A stretch of 16,251 bases of DNA, taken from positions 1-16,251 of the forward strand of contig JBFMFD010000049.1 of NCBI GenBank assembly GCA_040752255.1, read 5' to 3'. Positions within the stretch are counted from its first letter, which is position 1; each line of letters starts with the position of its first letter. The notes under the pieces were generated by a model. The model was not told the origin of the DNA. It saw only the letters and a program-made list of their open reading frames with translations, and made no database searches. The DNA is from J051 sp040752255 (GTDB taxonomy: Bacteria > Armatimonadota > Fimbriimonadia > Fimbriimonadales > ATM1). This document shows, one piece after another, positions 6,933 to 14,505 of this stretch. The translations under genes were made by a program, and so were the position numbers.

Positions 6933-7829
6933 TCACCCCTTCAGCCGCTCGATGAGTTGCGGGATGGCGTCGTAGAGGTCCATCACCAGCCCGAAGTCAG
7001 CGATGTCGAAGATCGGCGCGTCGGGGTCGGTGTTGATGGCAACGACCACCTTGCTGTCCTTCATCCCCGCGACGTGCTGGGTGCTGCCGCTCACGCCCGC
7101 GGCTATGTACAACTCTGGAGCCACAACCTTGCCTGTTTGCCCGACCTGAAGGTCGTTTGGGGCGATGCCCGAGTCCACGGCCGCACGCGTTGCCCCCGCC
7201 GCGCCGCCCAGCGCGTCGGCAAGCCCGCCGATCAGGCGCTCGAACGTCTCAGCGTCCTTGAGCGGCCTTCCGCCGCTGACAACGACGCGCGCCTGGGTCA
7301 GGTCCGGGCGTCCGCCTTCCGCTTCCGAAACGGAGACGCGCTTCGTGGCTCCCTGGCTGGGCGCCGACTCGGTTTCTGTCGGCGAGTCTCCGGAGCGTGA
7401 GGCGCTCTTGAACGCCGTCGCCCGCACCGAGGCGACGAACGTTCCCTCGGAGACCTCGACCTCGGCGAACGCGTTGCCCGCGACGATGGGTCGAAGGAAC
7501 CGGCGCTCGGCTGCGGAGAGAACCTCGACGATGTCGCCCACCATCGGTCGGTCGAGCAAGCCCGCGATACGCGGCATGACGTCCTTGCCCGCCATGTGCG
7601 CGACGCCGACGATGAGGTCGTATTCATCCGCCTTCTCTGCGATGAAGGCGGCGAGGGCGTCGGCGGGCGGAACCTCCCCCTCCAGGCGGAGGACTTTCTC
7701 CGCGCCGAGGTCGGCAGGTGAGTCTCCGCCTGCGGCGAGCAGCACATACGGCGCGCCGAGGGCCTGACAGAACGCCGCGAGAGGCTCCGCGTCGCCCGCG
7801 TTCAGAGAGATGGCCAGCGCCTTGTTCAT
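6933..7829 (-). CDS. etfA: Electron transfer flavoprotein, alpha subunit
   Basis: A 298-residue protein with the two-part layout of EtfA. The N-terminal alpha/beta domain covers about 1-150. The C-terminal FAD-binding domain, about 185-298, holds Ser-Gly-Gly-Arg-Pro, Arg-Ala-Ala-Val-Asp-Ser-Gly, Gln-Val-Gly-Gln-Thr-Gly-Lys (from residue 228), a Gly-Val-Ser-Gly-Ser-x-Gln-His loop and Ala-Asp-Phe-Gly. With EtfB it forms a cytoplasmic heterodimer that takes electrons from acyl-CoA dehydrogenases and passes them to ETF-quinone oxidoreductase. A Ser/Thr/Glu-rich stretch of about 25 residues between the domains looks like a lengthened linker. The ATG overlaps the etfB stop by four bases (ATGA), so the two subunits are probably translationally coupled. 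It ends 17 bases from the convergent large gene. Confidence 0.95.
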   Translation of the reverse strand: MNKALAISLNAGDAEPLAAFCQALGAPYVLLAAGGDSPADLGAEKVLRLEGEVPPADALAAFIAEKADEYDLIVGVAHMAGKDVMPRIAGLLDRPMVGDIVEVLSAAERRFLRPIVAGNAFAEVEVSEGTFVASVRATAFKSASRSGDSPTETESAPSQGATKRVSVSEAEGGRPDLTQARVVVSGGRPLKDAETFERLIGGLADALGGAAGATRAAVDSGIAPNDLQVGQTGKVVAPELYIAAGVSGSTQHVAGMKDSKVVVAINTDPDAPIFDIADFGLVMDLYDAIPQLIERLKG

Positions 7830-8575
7830 GAGCCGAGCACCCCTTTCTCACGGAGCGCCTCGACGAGTTCGTCCACACTCTGCACGCGCCTGCCGGCCTG
7901 CCGCGGGGCGGGAGGTCGGAGGTTCAGCACGCGGACGCGGCACTCCGCCTCTACGCCGAGTTCGTCGAGGCTGATTGTCTCGATCGGCTTCGATCGCGCC
8001 TTGATGATTCCCGGCAGCGCGACGTACCGAGGCTCGTTGAGCCGGAGGTCGGTCGTGATGACGCAGGGCAGCGGCGCCTCAAGGGTTTCCTGGCCTGCGT
8101 CGGTCTCGCGGGTCACGCGCGCGCTTCCGTCGAGCAACTCAACTTTCGCGGCGAACGTCATTTGCGGGATTCCGAGCATCGCCGCGAGCATCTGTCCCGC
8201 TTGGTTCGCGTCGTCGTCGATCGCTTGCTTGCCCATGAGCACGAAGTCGGGCGACTCGCGCTCGTACACCTTCTTCAGAATCTTGGCGACGCCCAGCGAG
8301 TCGAGCGCGGCGTCGGTTTCGACGAGGATGCCTCGGTGCGCTCCGATGGCGAGCGCCTTGCGGAGTTGCTCTTCGCACTCCGCCCTTCCGATGGACACGA
8401 CGACGACCTCCGCATCGCGCTGCTCGCTGATGCGCACGGCTTCCTCCACGGCAATCTCATCGAAAGGGTTGATCTCGAACTTGAGCGCTGTGGTGTCTAG
8501 GCCTGAGCCGTCCGGCAGGACGGTTACCTTCGCATACGGGTCGGGGACTCGCTTGACTGGTACCAGGATCTTCAT
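7826..8575 (-). CDS. etfB: Electron transfer flavoprotein, beta subunit
   Basis: A 249-residue protein of normal EtfB length, beginning with the usual Met-Lys-Ile-Leu-Val-Pro-Val-Lys-Arg-Val. Near residues 115-135 it has the Gly-Lys-Gln-Ala-Ile-Asp-Asp-Asp segment that contacts AMP in group I ETFs. The family signature Leu-Arg-Leu-Asn-Glu-Pro-Arg-Tyr-Val-Ala-Leu-Pro-Gly-Ile lies near 180-195 and corresponds to the recognition loop that docks to acyl-CoA dehydrogenases. The ATG at 8575 follows a purine-rich GAACGAAAG. It lies 37 bases after the fadN-like gene and overlaps etfA by four bases, so all three form one operon. Housekeeping beta-oxidation, rather than a bifurcating Fix/CarDE-type ETF, is inferred from the fadN neighbour. 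Confidence 0.95.
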   Translation of the reverse strand: MKILVPVKRVPDPYAKVTVLPDGSGLDTTALKFEINPFDEIAVEEAVRISEQRDAEVVVVSIGRAECEEQLRKALAIGAHRGILVETDAALDSLGVAKILKKVYERESPDFVLMGKQAIDDDANQAGQMLAAMLGIPQMTFAAKVELLDGSARVTRETDAGQETLEAPLPCVITTDLRLNEPRYVALPGIIKARSKPIETISLDELGVEAECRVRVLNLRPPAPRQAGRRVQSVDELVEALREKGVLGS

Positions 8576-8612
8576 CTTTCGTTCTTGAGGTTCGCGAGGT
8601 CGTTCACCGTCG

Positions 8613-10808
8613 CTAGTTGTTCAGCGGTTTCCCCGTCTCAATCATGTGCTTGATGCGGTTCTGGGTGAGCGCGTTGCCGAGCAAGCGGAGAAACGCCTCG
8701 ACCTCCATCTCGAGCGCCTCCTCCTCCGAGGTCGGTTTGGTGAAGATATGCTTGATCTGTTCGGCGATATAGGAGCCATACTCCGTGAGTTCGCCTTTGG
8801 AGCGTGCGGCTTCGATCTCGCTCTCGATCATTGCGCCTAGCGGCGGAGGAGCCGGTTCCCACGTCGCAGCCGGGGCGGAGCCGGGCGCAAGGTTCATCGC
8901 CGCGTGCACCATGAAGTCGGGGTTGACCAGCAGGGCATCGGTTGCACGGAAGTACGGCGTGCCTTCCGCAGCAGCCGCGCTGGCCTTCACGCCGAGCGCG
9001 ACCGTCATCGCCGCCTTCGCCATGCGCTTCGCGTCGCCCTGCGAGGTCATTCGCACAAACGCAGTTCCGCCGCCCGCCGGCAGCAATCCGACGAGCGCCT
9101 CGGGCAGTCCGATGAGCGCCTCTGGGTGAAAGATTGCCCGCGAGCAGTGCAGCGCAAGTTCCAGTCCACCGCCGAGGCAGAAGCCCTCGACCGCGGCGAC
9201 GCTGGGCACGGACTGCAGCGCCTTGGCAACTCCCTGCAATTGCGCAAGCCAACCGCGCACGTCCTCGTAACGCCCCTGCTCGGCGGCATCGAGCAGCAGG
9301 CGCAGGTTGAAACCGGCGCTGAACGCCCGGCTGTCTCCGAGCAGGGTCACTCGCGCTCCTGGGTGCGTCTCGATGTGGCGCTGCAACCCTTCGAGCAACG
9401 ATGGGTCGAGCGCGTTCATCTTCGTACGGAACTGGAAGGCGAAGTGTCCGTCGGCGAAGCGGCGCACGTTGAACCCCTCGCCGCTCTGCGTGACCGGTAT
9501 CTCTTCTGCCGTCATTGTGCGTTCGTCTTTCGGCAGTTGCTCGTGGGCGTCTGAGCGGAAGTCCCACGCGCGCGAGTCAACGTAGAACTTGCCGACCGCC
9601 TTCAGCGGCGAAGCGCTCATGTGTGGCTCGAGCACATCGTAACCGATGCTGTCCACCAGTTCGAACGGACCTTGCTCCCACCCGAACCCCCACTTCATGA
9701 CGTTGTCGAAGTCGGCCACGCCGAGCGAGATCTCCTTGCCGACTTCCATGGCGTACTGCAGGATGGCGGGCAGATGCATTCGGACGTACTCGCCGATCTC
9801 GCCTTTGGCTTGTAGGGCGGCTTGGAGACGCTCGGCGAGAGGCATCGCCATCAACTCGTCCGCGCCGGGCAGGGAAACGGGATCAACCGGGCCATACTCG
9901 AAGGTCCGGAAGTGGATATGCAGGAACTCGCTGCCCTCTCGCTTGTAGTATCCCTGCCCAGTCTTGTTGCCGATCCAGCCTCGGTCGAGCAGTTTCTGCA
10001 TCGAAGGAGGGAGTTCGAGAACATCTCGCCGCGGGTCGTGCTCACATCGCTCGCGGATGTGTGCCGCGATGTCTTCCATGATGTCCAGCCCGATGAGGTC
10101 GGCAAGGCGGAAGGTTGCGGTCTTTGGCCTTCCGATGAGCGGCCCGGAGATTGCGTCCGTTGCCGGAACACTGAAGCCCAATCTGTCCGCGGTGTGAATC
10201 GCGTGGAACAGGCACCACATGCCGTACCGATTCGCGATGAAGCCAGGGGTATCCAAAGCCCGGACGACGCGCTTACCCACGCGGTCTTCGAGAAACCGCT
10301 TGACGGTGTCCATCGCAGGCGCCGAATCGGGCGTGGGAATCAGTTCGATGAGTTTCAGGTAGCGAGGCGGGTTGAAGAAGTGGGTTCCGATGAATCGTGA
10401 GCGGAACGACTCGGACCTTCCCTCGGCGAGCATGCCGATCTCGAGTCCGCTCGTGTTCGTGGAGATGAGCGCGGTGGGCGGGAGTGCCTCTTCGAGCCGC
10501 TCGTACAGCGCGCGCTTGACGTCCGCCTTCTCGACGACCGCCTCGCAAACCCACTCGACGTGTCGAACGAGGTCGAGGTCTTCCTCGATGGAGGCGACGG
10601 TGATGCGTTCGGCTCGGTTCGGGGTGTAGAAGTGAGGGGGGCGGGCGCTCTTGGCACGCTCCAGAGCCGAGGCAGCAATATCACGAGACACGTCGAACAG
10701 CAGGACATCGAAGCCTAAGTTCGCCAAATGCGCGGCGATGCCGGAGCCCATCGTCCCCGCTCCCATAACCGCCACGCGCTGAATGTTCAACCAAGAGTCG
10801 TAAGTCAT
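8613..10808 (-). CDS. fadN: Fused 3-hydroxyacyl-CoA dehydrogenase / enoyl-CoA hydratase (FadN-like)
   Basis: A 731-residue bifunctional enzyme of fatty-acid beta-oxidation. The NAD-binding dehydrogenase comes first: Gly-Ala-Gly-Thr-Met-Gly-Ser-Gly at 16-23 and the catalytic-type His143 in Gly-Thr-His-Phe-Phe-Asn-Pro-Pro, with the dehydrogenase C-terminal fold from about 185 and a second, diverged copy near 340-420. The enoyl-CoA hydratase (crotonase) domain covers roughly 445-625 and keeps both catalytic Glu positions, Glu550 in Gly-Gly-Gly-Leu-Glu and Glu570 in Leu-Pro-Glu, spaced 20 apart as in mammalian hydratase. This dehydrogenase-first order matches FadN of Bacillus and archaeal enzymes, not hydratase-first FadB/FadJ. 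The ATG at 10808 follows GGAGAG. It heads an operon with etfB and etfA. No thiolase or acyl-CoA dehydrogenase gene lies in the window. Confidence 0.92.
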   Translation of the reverse strand: MTYDSWLNIQRVAVMGAGTMGSGIAAHLANLGFDVLLFDVSRDIAASALERAKSARPPHFYTPNRAERITVASIEEDLDLVRHVEWVCEAVVEKADVKRALYERLEEALPPTALISTNTSGLEIGMLAEGRSESFRSRFIGTHFFNPPRYLKLIELIPTPDSAPAMDTVKRFLEDRVGKRVVRALDTPGFIANRYGMWCLFHAIHTADRLGFSVPATDAISGPLIGRPKTATFRLADLIGLDIMEDIAAHIRERCEHDPRRDVLELPPSMQKLLDRGWIGNKTGQGYYKREGSEFLHIHFRTFEYGPVDPVSLPGADELMAMPLAERLQAALQAKGEIGEYVRMHLPAILQYAMEVGKEISLGVADFDNVMKWGFGWEQGPFELVDSIGYDVLEPHMSASPLKAVGKFYVDSRAWDFRSDAHEQLPKDERTMTAEEIPVTQSGEGFNVRRFADGHFAFQFRTKMNALDPSLLEGLQRHIETHPGARVTLLGDSRAFSAGFNLRLLLDAAEQGRYEDVRGWLAQLQGVAKALQSVPSVAAVEGFCLGGGLELALHCSRAIFHPEALIGLPEALVGLLPAGGGTAFVRMTSQGDAKRMAKAAMTVALGVKASAAAAEGTPYFRATDALLVNPDFMVHAAMNLAPGSAPAATWEPAPPPLGAMIESEIEAARSKGELTEYGSYIAEQIKHIFTKPTSEEEALEMEVEAFLRLLGNALTQNRIKHMIETGKPLNN

Positions 10809-10946
10809 CCGCTCTCCAGTGCCGGGACGCGCGCTCCCGAAGAAAGTGCCGTCGCTTCCCTTCTCCGCGGGGAGAGGGCCGGGGTGAGGGCGCTTGTCCG
10901 GCGCGGCGCAGGATACCTCGCCTCGACGACGACCTCGAAGCTCCGG
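10809..10946. other. 138-bp spacer between ruvC and the fadN-like operon
   Basis: This spacer carries the GC-rich hairpin repeat at 10858-10890 and a second small inverted repeat: CGGGA at 10823-10827 pairs with TCCCG at 10835-10839 around a 7-base GC loop. The fadN ribosome site GGAGAG is at its left end. A possible weak -10 (TATCCT on the minus strand) lies at 10915-10910, about 100 bases before the fadN ATG. No coding sequence is evident. Confidence 0.5.
10858..10890. repeat. REP-like GC-rich intergenic hairpin element
   Basis: The arm CCCTTCTCC (10858-10866) pairs with GGAGAGGG (10871-10878) with one bulged T, and is followed by CCGGGGTGAGGG. On the minus strand this reads CCCTCACCCCGGCCCTCTCCC, a sequence that recurs as an intergenic repeat in many high-GC bacterial genomes, from memory. 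It may also help end mutL-ruvC transcription, but no T tract follows. Confidence 0.5.
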
Positions 10947-11438
10947 TCACTCGGAACTCATCTGGGTGAGCCGAGAGTGCTGCAAATGGCAAATCGCCAC
11001 GGCAAGCGCGTCCGCAACGTCGTCCACTTTGGGCAACTCCGATGACCGCAGCAGTCGAGTTACCATTGCGCGGACCTGGGGTTTGCGAGCCGCGCCGTTC
11101 CCGGTAACGGTGAGCTTGACGACGGACGGCTTGTACTCGACGACGGGCAGCCCGCGCTGCGCCGCTGCGAGGGCGATGACGCCGGCGGCTTTGGCGACGC
11201 CCATCGCGGTCGTGCGGTTCGCGCCGAACCAGAGCGCTTCGGCGGCCACGATGTCCGGCTCTTCGAGCGCGAGCACTTGGCTGAATCGGTCGTAGACCGA
11301 AGCGAGGCGCTGCGACCAGTCGGTCGCTGCGTCGGTCTCGATGAGGCCCCAACTCTGAGCCTTGAGAACACTCGCCTCCCGGGTTACGACGCCCCATCCG
11401 ACGCGCCCGTAGCCTGGGTCAACGCCGAGAACCCTCAC
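10947..11438 (-). CDS. ruvC: Holliday junction resolvase RuvC
   Basis: A 163-residue RuvC. I chose GTG 11438 because the protein then begins Met-Arg-Val-Leu-Gly-Val-Asp-Pro-Gly, as the family does, and the GTG overlaps the mutL stop in a four-base GTGA; a frame extending to 11507 would only add antisense-like residues inside mutL. The catalytic acidic residues are visible: Asp7, Glu67, and Asp140 and Asp143 in the C-terminal Asp-Asp-Val-Ala-Asp-Ala-Leu segment. RuvC is a dimeric Mg-dependent nuclease that cuts four-way junctions after RuvAB branch migration. ruvA and ruvB are not adjacent. Coupling to mutL suggests co-expression of recombination and repair functions. Confidence 0.93.
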   Translation of the reverse strand: MRVLGVDPGYGRVGWGVVTREASVLKAQSWGLIETDAATDWSQRLASVYDRFSQVLALEEPDIVAAEALWFGANRTTAMGVAKAAGVIALAAAQRGLPVVEYKPSVVKLTVTGNGAARKPQVRAMVTRLLRSSELPKVDDVADALAVAICHLQHSRLTQMSSE

Positions 11439-13216
11439 AGACGCTTGAACCTCCGCATCAACTCCTCCCAAGACAGGGTGAGGGTAATCGGCCTGCCGTG
11501 CGGGCACATGTAGGGGTTCTCGGTTCGCGCCAGGTCTTCGATAAGGCGCTCCATCTCGGGGAGCTCAAGGCGGTCGCCCGCCTTTACCGCCATGCGGCAG
11601 GACGCCGTTGTGAGCACACGCTCGCGAACCGACTCGACCTTCGCCTTGCCGTCGGACTCGACGATCTGATCCACGATGTCGTTGAGCAGCGCCTCGTATC
11701 CGCGCCCCTTCAGGCCCGCCGGCACGCCTCGAACGAGGTAGGCGCCGGAGCCGAACGCCTCGAGGTCGAAACCTGCTTCGCGTAGGAGATCGAGGTGCTC
11801 CGCCAGCGCAACGGCGACCCGCTTGTCGAACTGCACCGTTTCCGGCGAGAGCAGGCGCTGCACGTCTGCCGGCCCGCCGGCCTTCAATCCGCAGAGATAC
11901 TCATACAGCACGCGCTCGTGGGCGACATGCTGGTCCACAAGCGCCAGCCCGCGCCGAGTGGAAACGACGATGAACGTGTTTTGCACCTGACCGAGGATGC
12001 GAAGGTCGTCGAGGAGCTCTCGGAACGGCATGCGGCCGCCTTCGCCTGCGCCGTCCACGGGTGCGAACGCGGGCGCGCCGCCCAAGGTGGGCGTTTCGTC
12101 GGCTGGGCGGAAGAGGTCGGACGGCGGCTCTTCGCCTGGGATCGAGACGAGAGCCGCCCCCCTTGAGAAGAGCGAAGAGGACGCGGAGCCGCTCGGAGCG
12201 AGCGCGCCGCCGATTGTCGGCATCATCCCGTGCTCTTGGAGGGCCGACTTGATGGTGAGGCGCACCGCGTCGAACACGGCGCCCTCGCGGTTGAACTTCA
12301 CCTCGCTCTTGGTCGGGCTGACGTTCACGTCCACATCGCTTGGGGCGATGTCGAGGTTCAGCATCACGATCGGATAGCGCCGCTCGGGGGTCAGGTCTCG
12401 ATAGGCGGTGTCGATCGCCGCCGTGAGAGTCTTCGAGCGCACGGGGCGCCTGTTGACGAACACGAGCTGGTGCGTCCGCGCGTGCCGGTTCACGTGAGGC
12501 GGGCCAACGAACCCGGTTACCCTCACGCCGGAGACGGTCGAGTCTACTTCTGCGAGTGCGCTGACGATCTCCGCCCCCCAAATGGCGGCGAGCGCGGCGG
12601 CGTGGTCGTTCGTCCCGGGCGACTGAATCGTGCTCTGCGCCTCGACAGCCAGACGGAAAGACACGTGGGGAAACGCGAGCACATACCGCGACACCGTCTC
12701 GACGACCTGCGTCGTCTCGGTGGCGTCGGACTTGAGGAACTTCAGCCGGGCGGGAAGGTTCTCAAACAGGCCCTCCACCTGGATGACCGTCCCCCTCCGG
12801 GCCGGCACGGACTCCTCGCTCTGGACCTTGCCGTACGCCACGACGAGGCGGTACGCCTCGCCGTCCTCGGTTGCGGTGGTGAGGGTGAGTTTGCTGACGC
12901 TGGCGATGGCGGGAAGCGCTTCGCCGCGGAAGCCTAAGGATGTAACCCGCAGGAGATCTTGCGCTCCGCGGATCTTGCTGGTAGCGTGCCGCTGGAGCGC
13001 CATGCGGGCATCGTCGGGCGTCATTCCGCTGCCGTTATCGGAGACTGAGATGAGGTCTCTTCCTGCTGCTCGAATGGCGACCTCAACGCGCGTGGCCCCA
13101 GCATCGAGGCTGTTCTCGACGAGTTCTTTGACCACGCTTGCGGGTCTCTCGACCACCTCGCCGGCGGCGATTTGGTTGATGGTGTGGGGGTCGAGCAGAG
13201 CCACCCGTGAGGACAC
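11435..13216 (-). CDS. mutL: DNA mismatch repair protein MutL
   Basis: A 593-residue MutL. The N-terminal GHKL ATPase shows Glu31 and Asn35 in Lys-Glu-Leu-Val-Glu-Asn-Ser, Asp-Asn-Gly-Ser-Gly at 60-64 and Gly-Phe-Arg-Gly-Glu-Ala at 95-100, followed by the transducer domain to about 330. A Gly/Pro/Ala-rich linker covers about 340-395. The C-terminal dimerisation domain has Asp-Gln-His-Val-Ala-His-Glu from Asp428, close to the endonuclease motif DQHA(x)2E(x)4E, plus Ala-x-Cys-Arg-x-Ala-Val-Lys and Cys-Pro-His-Gly-Arg-Pro (Cys571). It is therefore probably a nicking MutL, as in bacteria lacking MutH. The start GTG at 13216 lies 6 bases after TATCAT and has no ribosome site, suggesting a leaderless message. 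It overlaps ruvC by four bases. Confidence 0.95.
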   Translation of the reverse strand: MSSRVALLDPHTINQIAAGEVVERPASVVKELVENSLDAGATRVEVAIRAAGRDLISVSDNGSGMTPDDARMALQRHATSKIRGAQDLLRVTSLGFRGEALPAIASVSKLTLTTATEDGEAYRLVVAYGKVQSEESVPARRGTVIQVEGLFENLPARLKFLKSDATETTQVVETVSRYVLAFPHVSFRLAVEAQSTIQSPGTNDHAAALAAIWGAEIVSALAEVDSTVSGVRVTGFVGPPHVNRHARTHQLVFVNRRPVRSKTLTAAIDTAYRDLTPERRYPIVMLNLDIAPSDVDVNVSPTKSEVKFNREGAVFDAVRLTIKSALQEHGMMPTIGGALAPSGSASSSLFSRGAALVSIPGEEPPSDLFRPADETPTLGGAPAFAPVDGAGEGGRMPFRELLDDLRILGQVQNTFIVVSTRRGLALVDQHVAHERVLYEYLCGLKAGGPADVQRLLSPETVQFDKRVAVALAEHLDLLREAGFDLEAFGSGAYLVRGVPAGLKGRGYEALLNDIVDQIVESDGKAKVESVRERVLTTASCRMAVKAGDRLELPEMERLIEDLARTENPYMCPHGRPITLTLSWEELMRRFKRL

Positions 13217-13222
13217 GGCCCG

Positions 13223-13228
13223 ATGATA
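13223..13228 (-). promoter_or_regulatory. -10 box (TATCAT) of mutL-ruvC, leaderless geometry
   Basis: Read on the minus strand, TATCAT at 13228-13223 is followed by exactly 6 bases and the GTG start of mutL at 13216. No -35 hexamer is visible at the usual spacing. Confidence 0.5.
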
Positions 13229-13268
13229 CCGGGACGGGCGCCCCTGGACGCGGGCGCACGGGGGTGGG

Positions 13269-13274
13269 TATACT
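13269..13274 (+). promoter_or_regulatory. -10 box (TATACT) of rpmB
   Basis: TATACT lies 25 bases before the rpmB ATG and would give a leader of about 19 bases. Unlike the leaderless genes here, rpmB has a proper ribosome site (GGAG at 13289-13292, 7 bases before ATG). The 83-bp spacer 13217-13299 thus holds divergent promoters for mutL and rpmB. Confidence 0.5.
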
Positions 13275-13299
13275 GCCGTTTTCCACGCGGAGTAAGGTG

Positions 13300-13569
13300 A
13301 TGGCGAAGATTTGTCAAGTCAGCGGTAAGAAGGGCATCAAGGCCCGGCACATTCGGCACCGACACTCGGGGCAGTGGAAGTTCCGCGCCCCTCGGAAGAA
13401 CCGCACGCAGGAGGTCAACCTGCAAACGGTAACCATCCACACGCCGAACGGCAAGGTGCGCCTGCGCGTGGCCGCCCGCGTGCTCCGGCATCCGGACTTC
13501 ATCAAGGTCGTCGCCGGGGAGAAGCCGATTCCAAAAGAGTGGCTTCGCAAGCCTACGTACGAGAGCTAA
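13300..13569 (+). CDS. rpmB: 50S ribosomal protein L28 (bL28)
   Basis: An 89-residue basic protein starting Met-Ala-Lys-Ile-Cys-Gln-Val-Ser-Gly-Lys-Lys, the usual bL28 opening, and carrying Val-Arg-Leu-Arg-Val-x-Ala-x-Val-Leu-Arg near 53-63, which matches the conserved C-terminal half. It binds 23S rRNA in the large subunit. The central part (residues 12-45) is diverged from common bL28 and there is no second Cys of a zinc-binding pair. I use ATG 13300 rather than upstream in-frame starts because of the GGAG site and the family N-terminus. It is divergent from mutL and ends 12 bases before the convergent pstA stop. No rpmG neighbour is present. Confidence 0.92.
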   Translation: MAKICQVSGKKGIKARHIRHRHSGQWKFRAPRKNRTQEVNLQTVTIHTPNGKVRLRVAARVLRHPDFIKVVAGEKPIPKEWLRKPTYES

Positions 13570-13581
13570 GAGCCCCTTCTC

Positions 13582-14505
13582 CTACATCCCCAGCCTGCGC
13601 CGCGCGATCACCCGGAACGCAATCGCGGCTGAGTTGAACAGCAGCAGCACCACCATCAGCACGATGATGCCTGCGGCTGCGTTCTCGTGGAAGGCTGCCT
13701 GCGGTCGCGAAGCCCAGTTGAAGATCTGAATCGGCAGCACCGTGAAGCCGTCGAACGGCGACTTGGGCACGAACGCCACGTACGTCAGCGCGCCGATGGT
13801 GATGAGCGGCGCGGTCTCCCCAATGGCGCGCGAGAGGCCCAGGATGACGCTGGTCAGCATTCCCGGCAGTGCCGCAGGAAGGACCTGGTGGCGCACCGCC
13901 TCCCAGCACGTGCTTCCGAGCGCAAGCGCCGCGTGGCGGTGAGACTGAGGCACGGCGCGGAGCGCTTCTTGGCAAGCGGTGATGACCATCGGCAGGATCA
14001 GGAGGCTCATCGTAAGCGACCCTGCGAGAATGGATCGGCCGCTCGTGTTCGCAAAGCCGAACGTCTGCCCACTCGTTATCGGCTCGAGCATCCGCACGAA
14101 GATTGCAAGGCCAAGCAGGCCGTAGACGATGCTGGGTACGCCAGCGAGGTTGGCAATGTTCACTTGGATGAGACTTGTGAGGCGGTTCTTGGGGGCGAAC
14201 TCCTCGAGATAGATTGCGCTGAGCACGCCAATCGGAACGGTGAAGAGGGTAACGAGCGCCATCATCCAGAGGGTTCCCGTCAGCGCACTGTAGATGCCCG
14301 CGCTCGATGCCCTGCGCGATGGGAAGCTCGTGATGAACTCCCAGTCGAGTCGCGTCAAGCCGTCGCGCAGGATGCCGTAGACCAAGGCGAGGAGGGCGAG
14401 GATTCCGAAGATGATCGCCAGAAGGCACGCGAGCATGAAGAGCCGCTCGAACAGCACTCGGCGCACGTCGCGGGGCGCAGTAAGTGCGCTGGTGTGCTCA
14501 GGCAT
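13582..14505 (-). CDS. pstA: Phosphate ABC transporter permease PstA
   Basis: A 307-residue inner-membrane permease with about six hydrophobic segments, the first at roughly 20-45. The cytoplasmic EAA-type loop, which docks the ATPase, is visible as Ala-Leu-Ala-Leu-Gly-Ser near 190, followed by Val-Leu-Pro-Ala-Ala-Leu-Pro-Gly and the Ser-Arg-Ala-Ile-Gly-Glu-Thr-Ala-Pro motif typical of PstA. With PstC it forms the phosphate channel. ATG 14505 overlaps the pstC stop by eight bases. It is the last gene of the visible operon: its stop is 12 bases from the convergent rpmB stop, so no pstB or phoU follows directly. Confidence 0.94.
   Translation of the reverse strand: MPEHTSALTAPRDVRRVLFERLFMLACLLAIIFGILALLALVYGILRDGLTRLDWEFITSFPSRRASSAGIYSALTGTLWMMALVTLFTVPIGVLSAIYLEEFAPKNRLTSLIQVNIANLAGVPSIVYGLLGLAIFVRMLEPITSGQTFGFANTSGRSILAGSLTMSLLILPMVITACQEALRAVPQSHRHAALALGSTCWEAVRHQVLPAALPGMLTSVILGLSRAIGETAPLITIGALTYVAFVPKSPFDGFTVLPIQIFNWASRPQAAFHENAAAGIIVLMVVLLLFNSAAIAFRVIARRRLGM

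Noticed and set aside
8638..9567. 309-codon second frame inside the fadN-like gene
   Set aside because: Arg-rich product typical of a shifted frame of high-GC coding DNA; the FadN frame has intact catalytic motifs across the same bases.
11439..11507. N-terminal extension of ruvC into mutL
   Set aside because: The extra 23 residues do not resemble RuvC, and GTG 11438 gives the family's usual N-terminus and a GTGA overlap.
13207..13299. In-frame extension of rpmB upstream of 13300
   Set aside because: It would run through the rpmB -10 box, ribosome site and mutL start; the bL28 family begins at Met-Ala-Lys.
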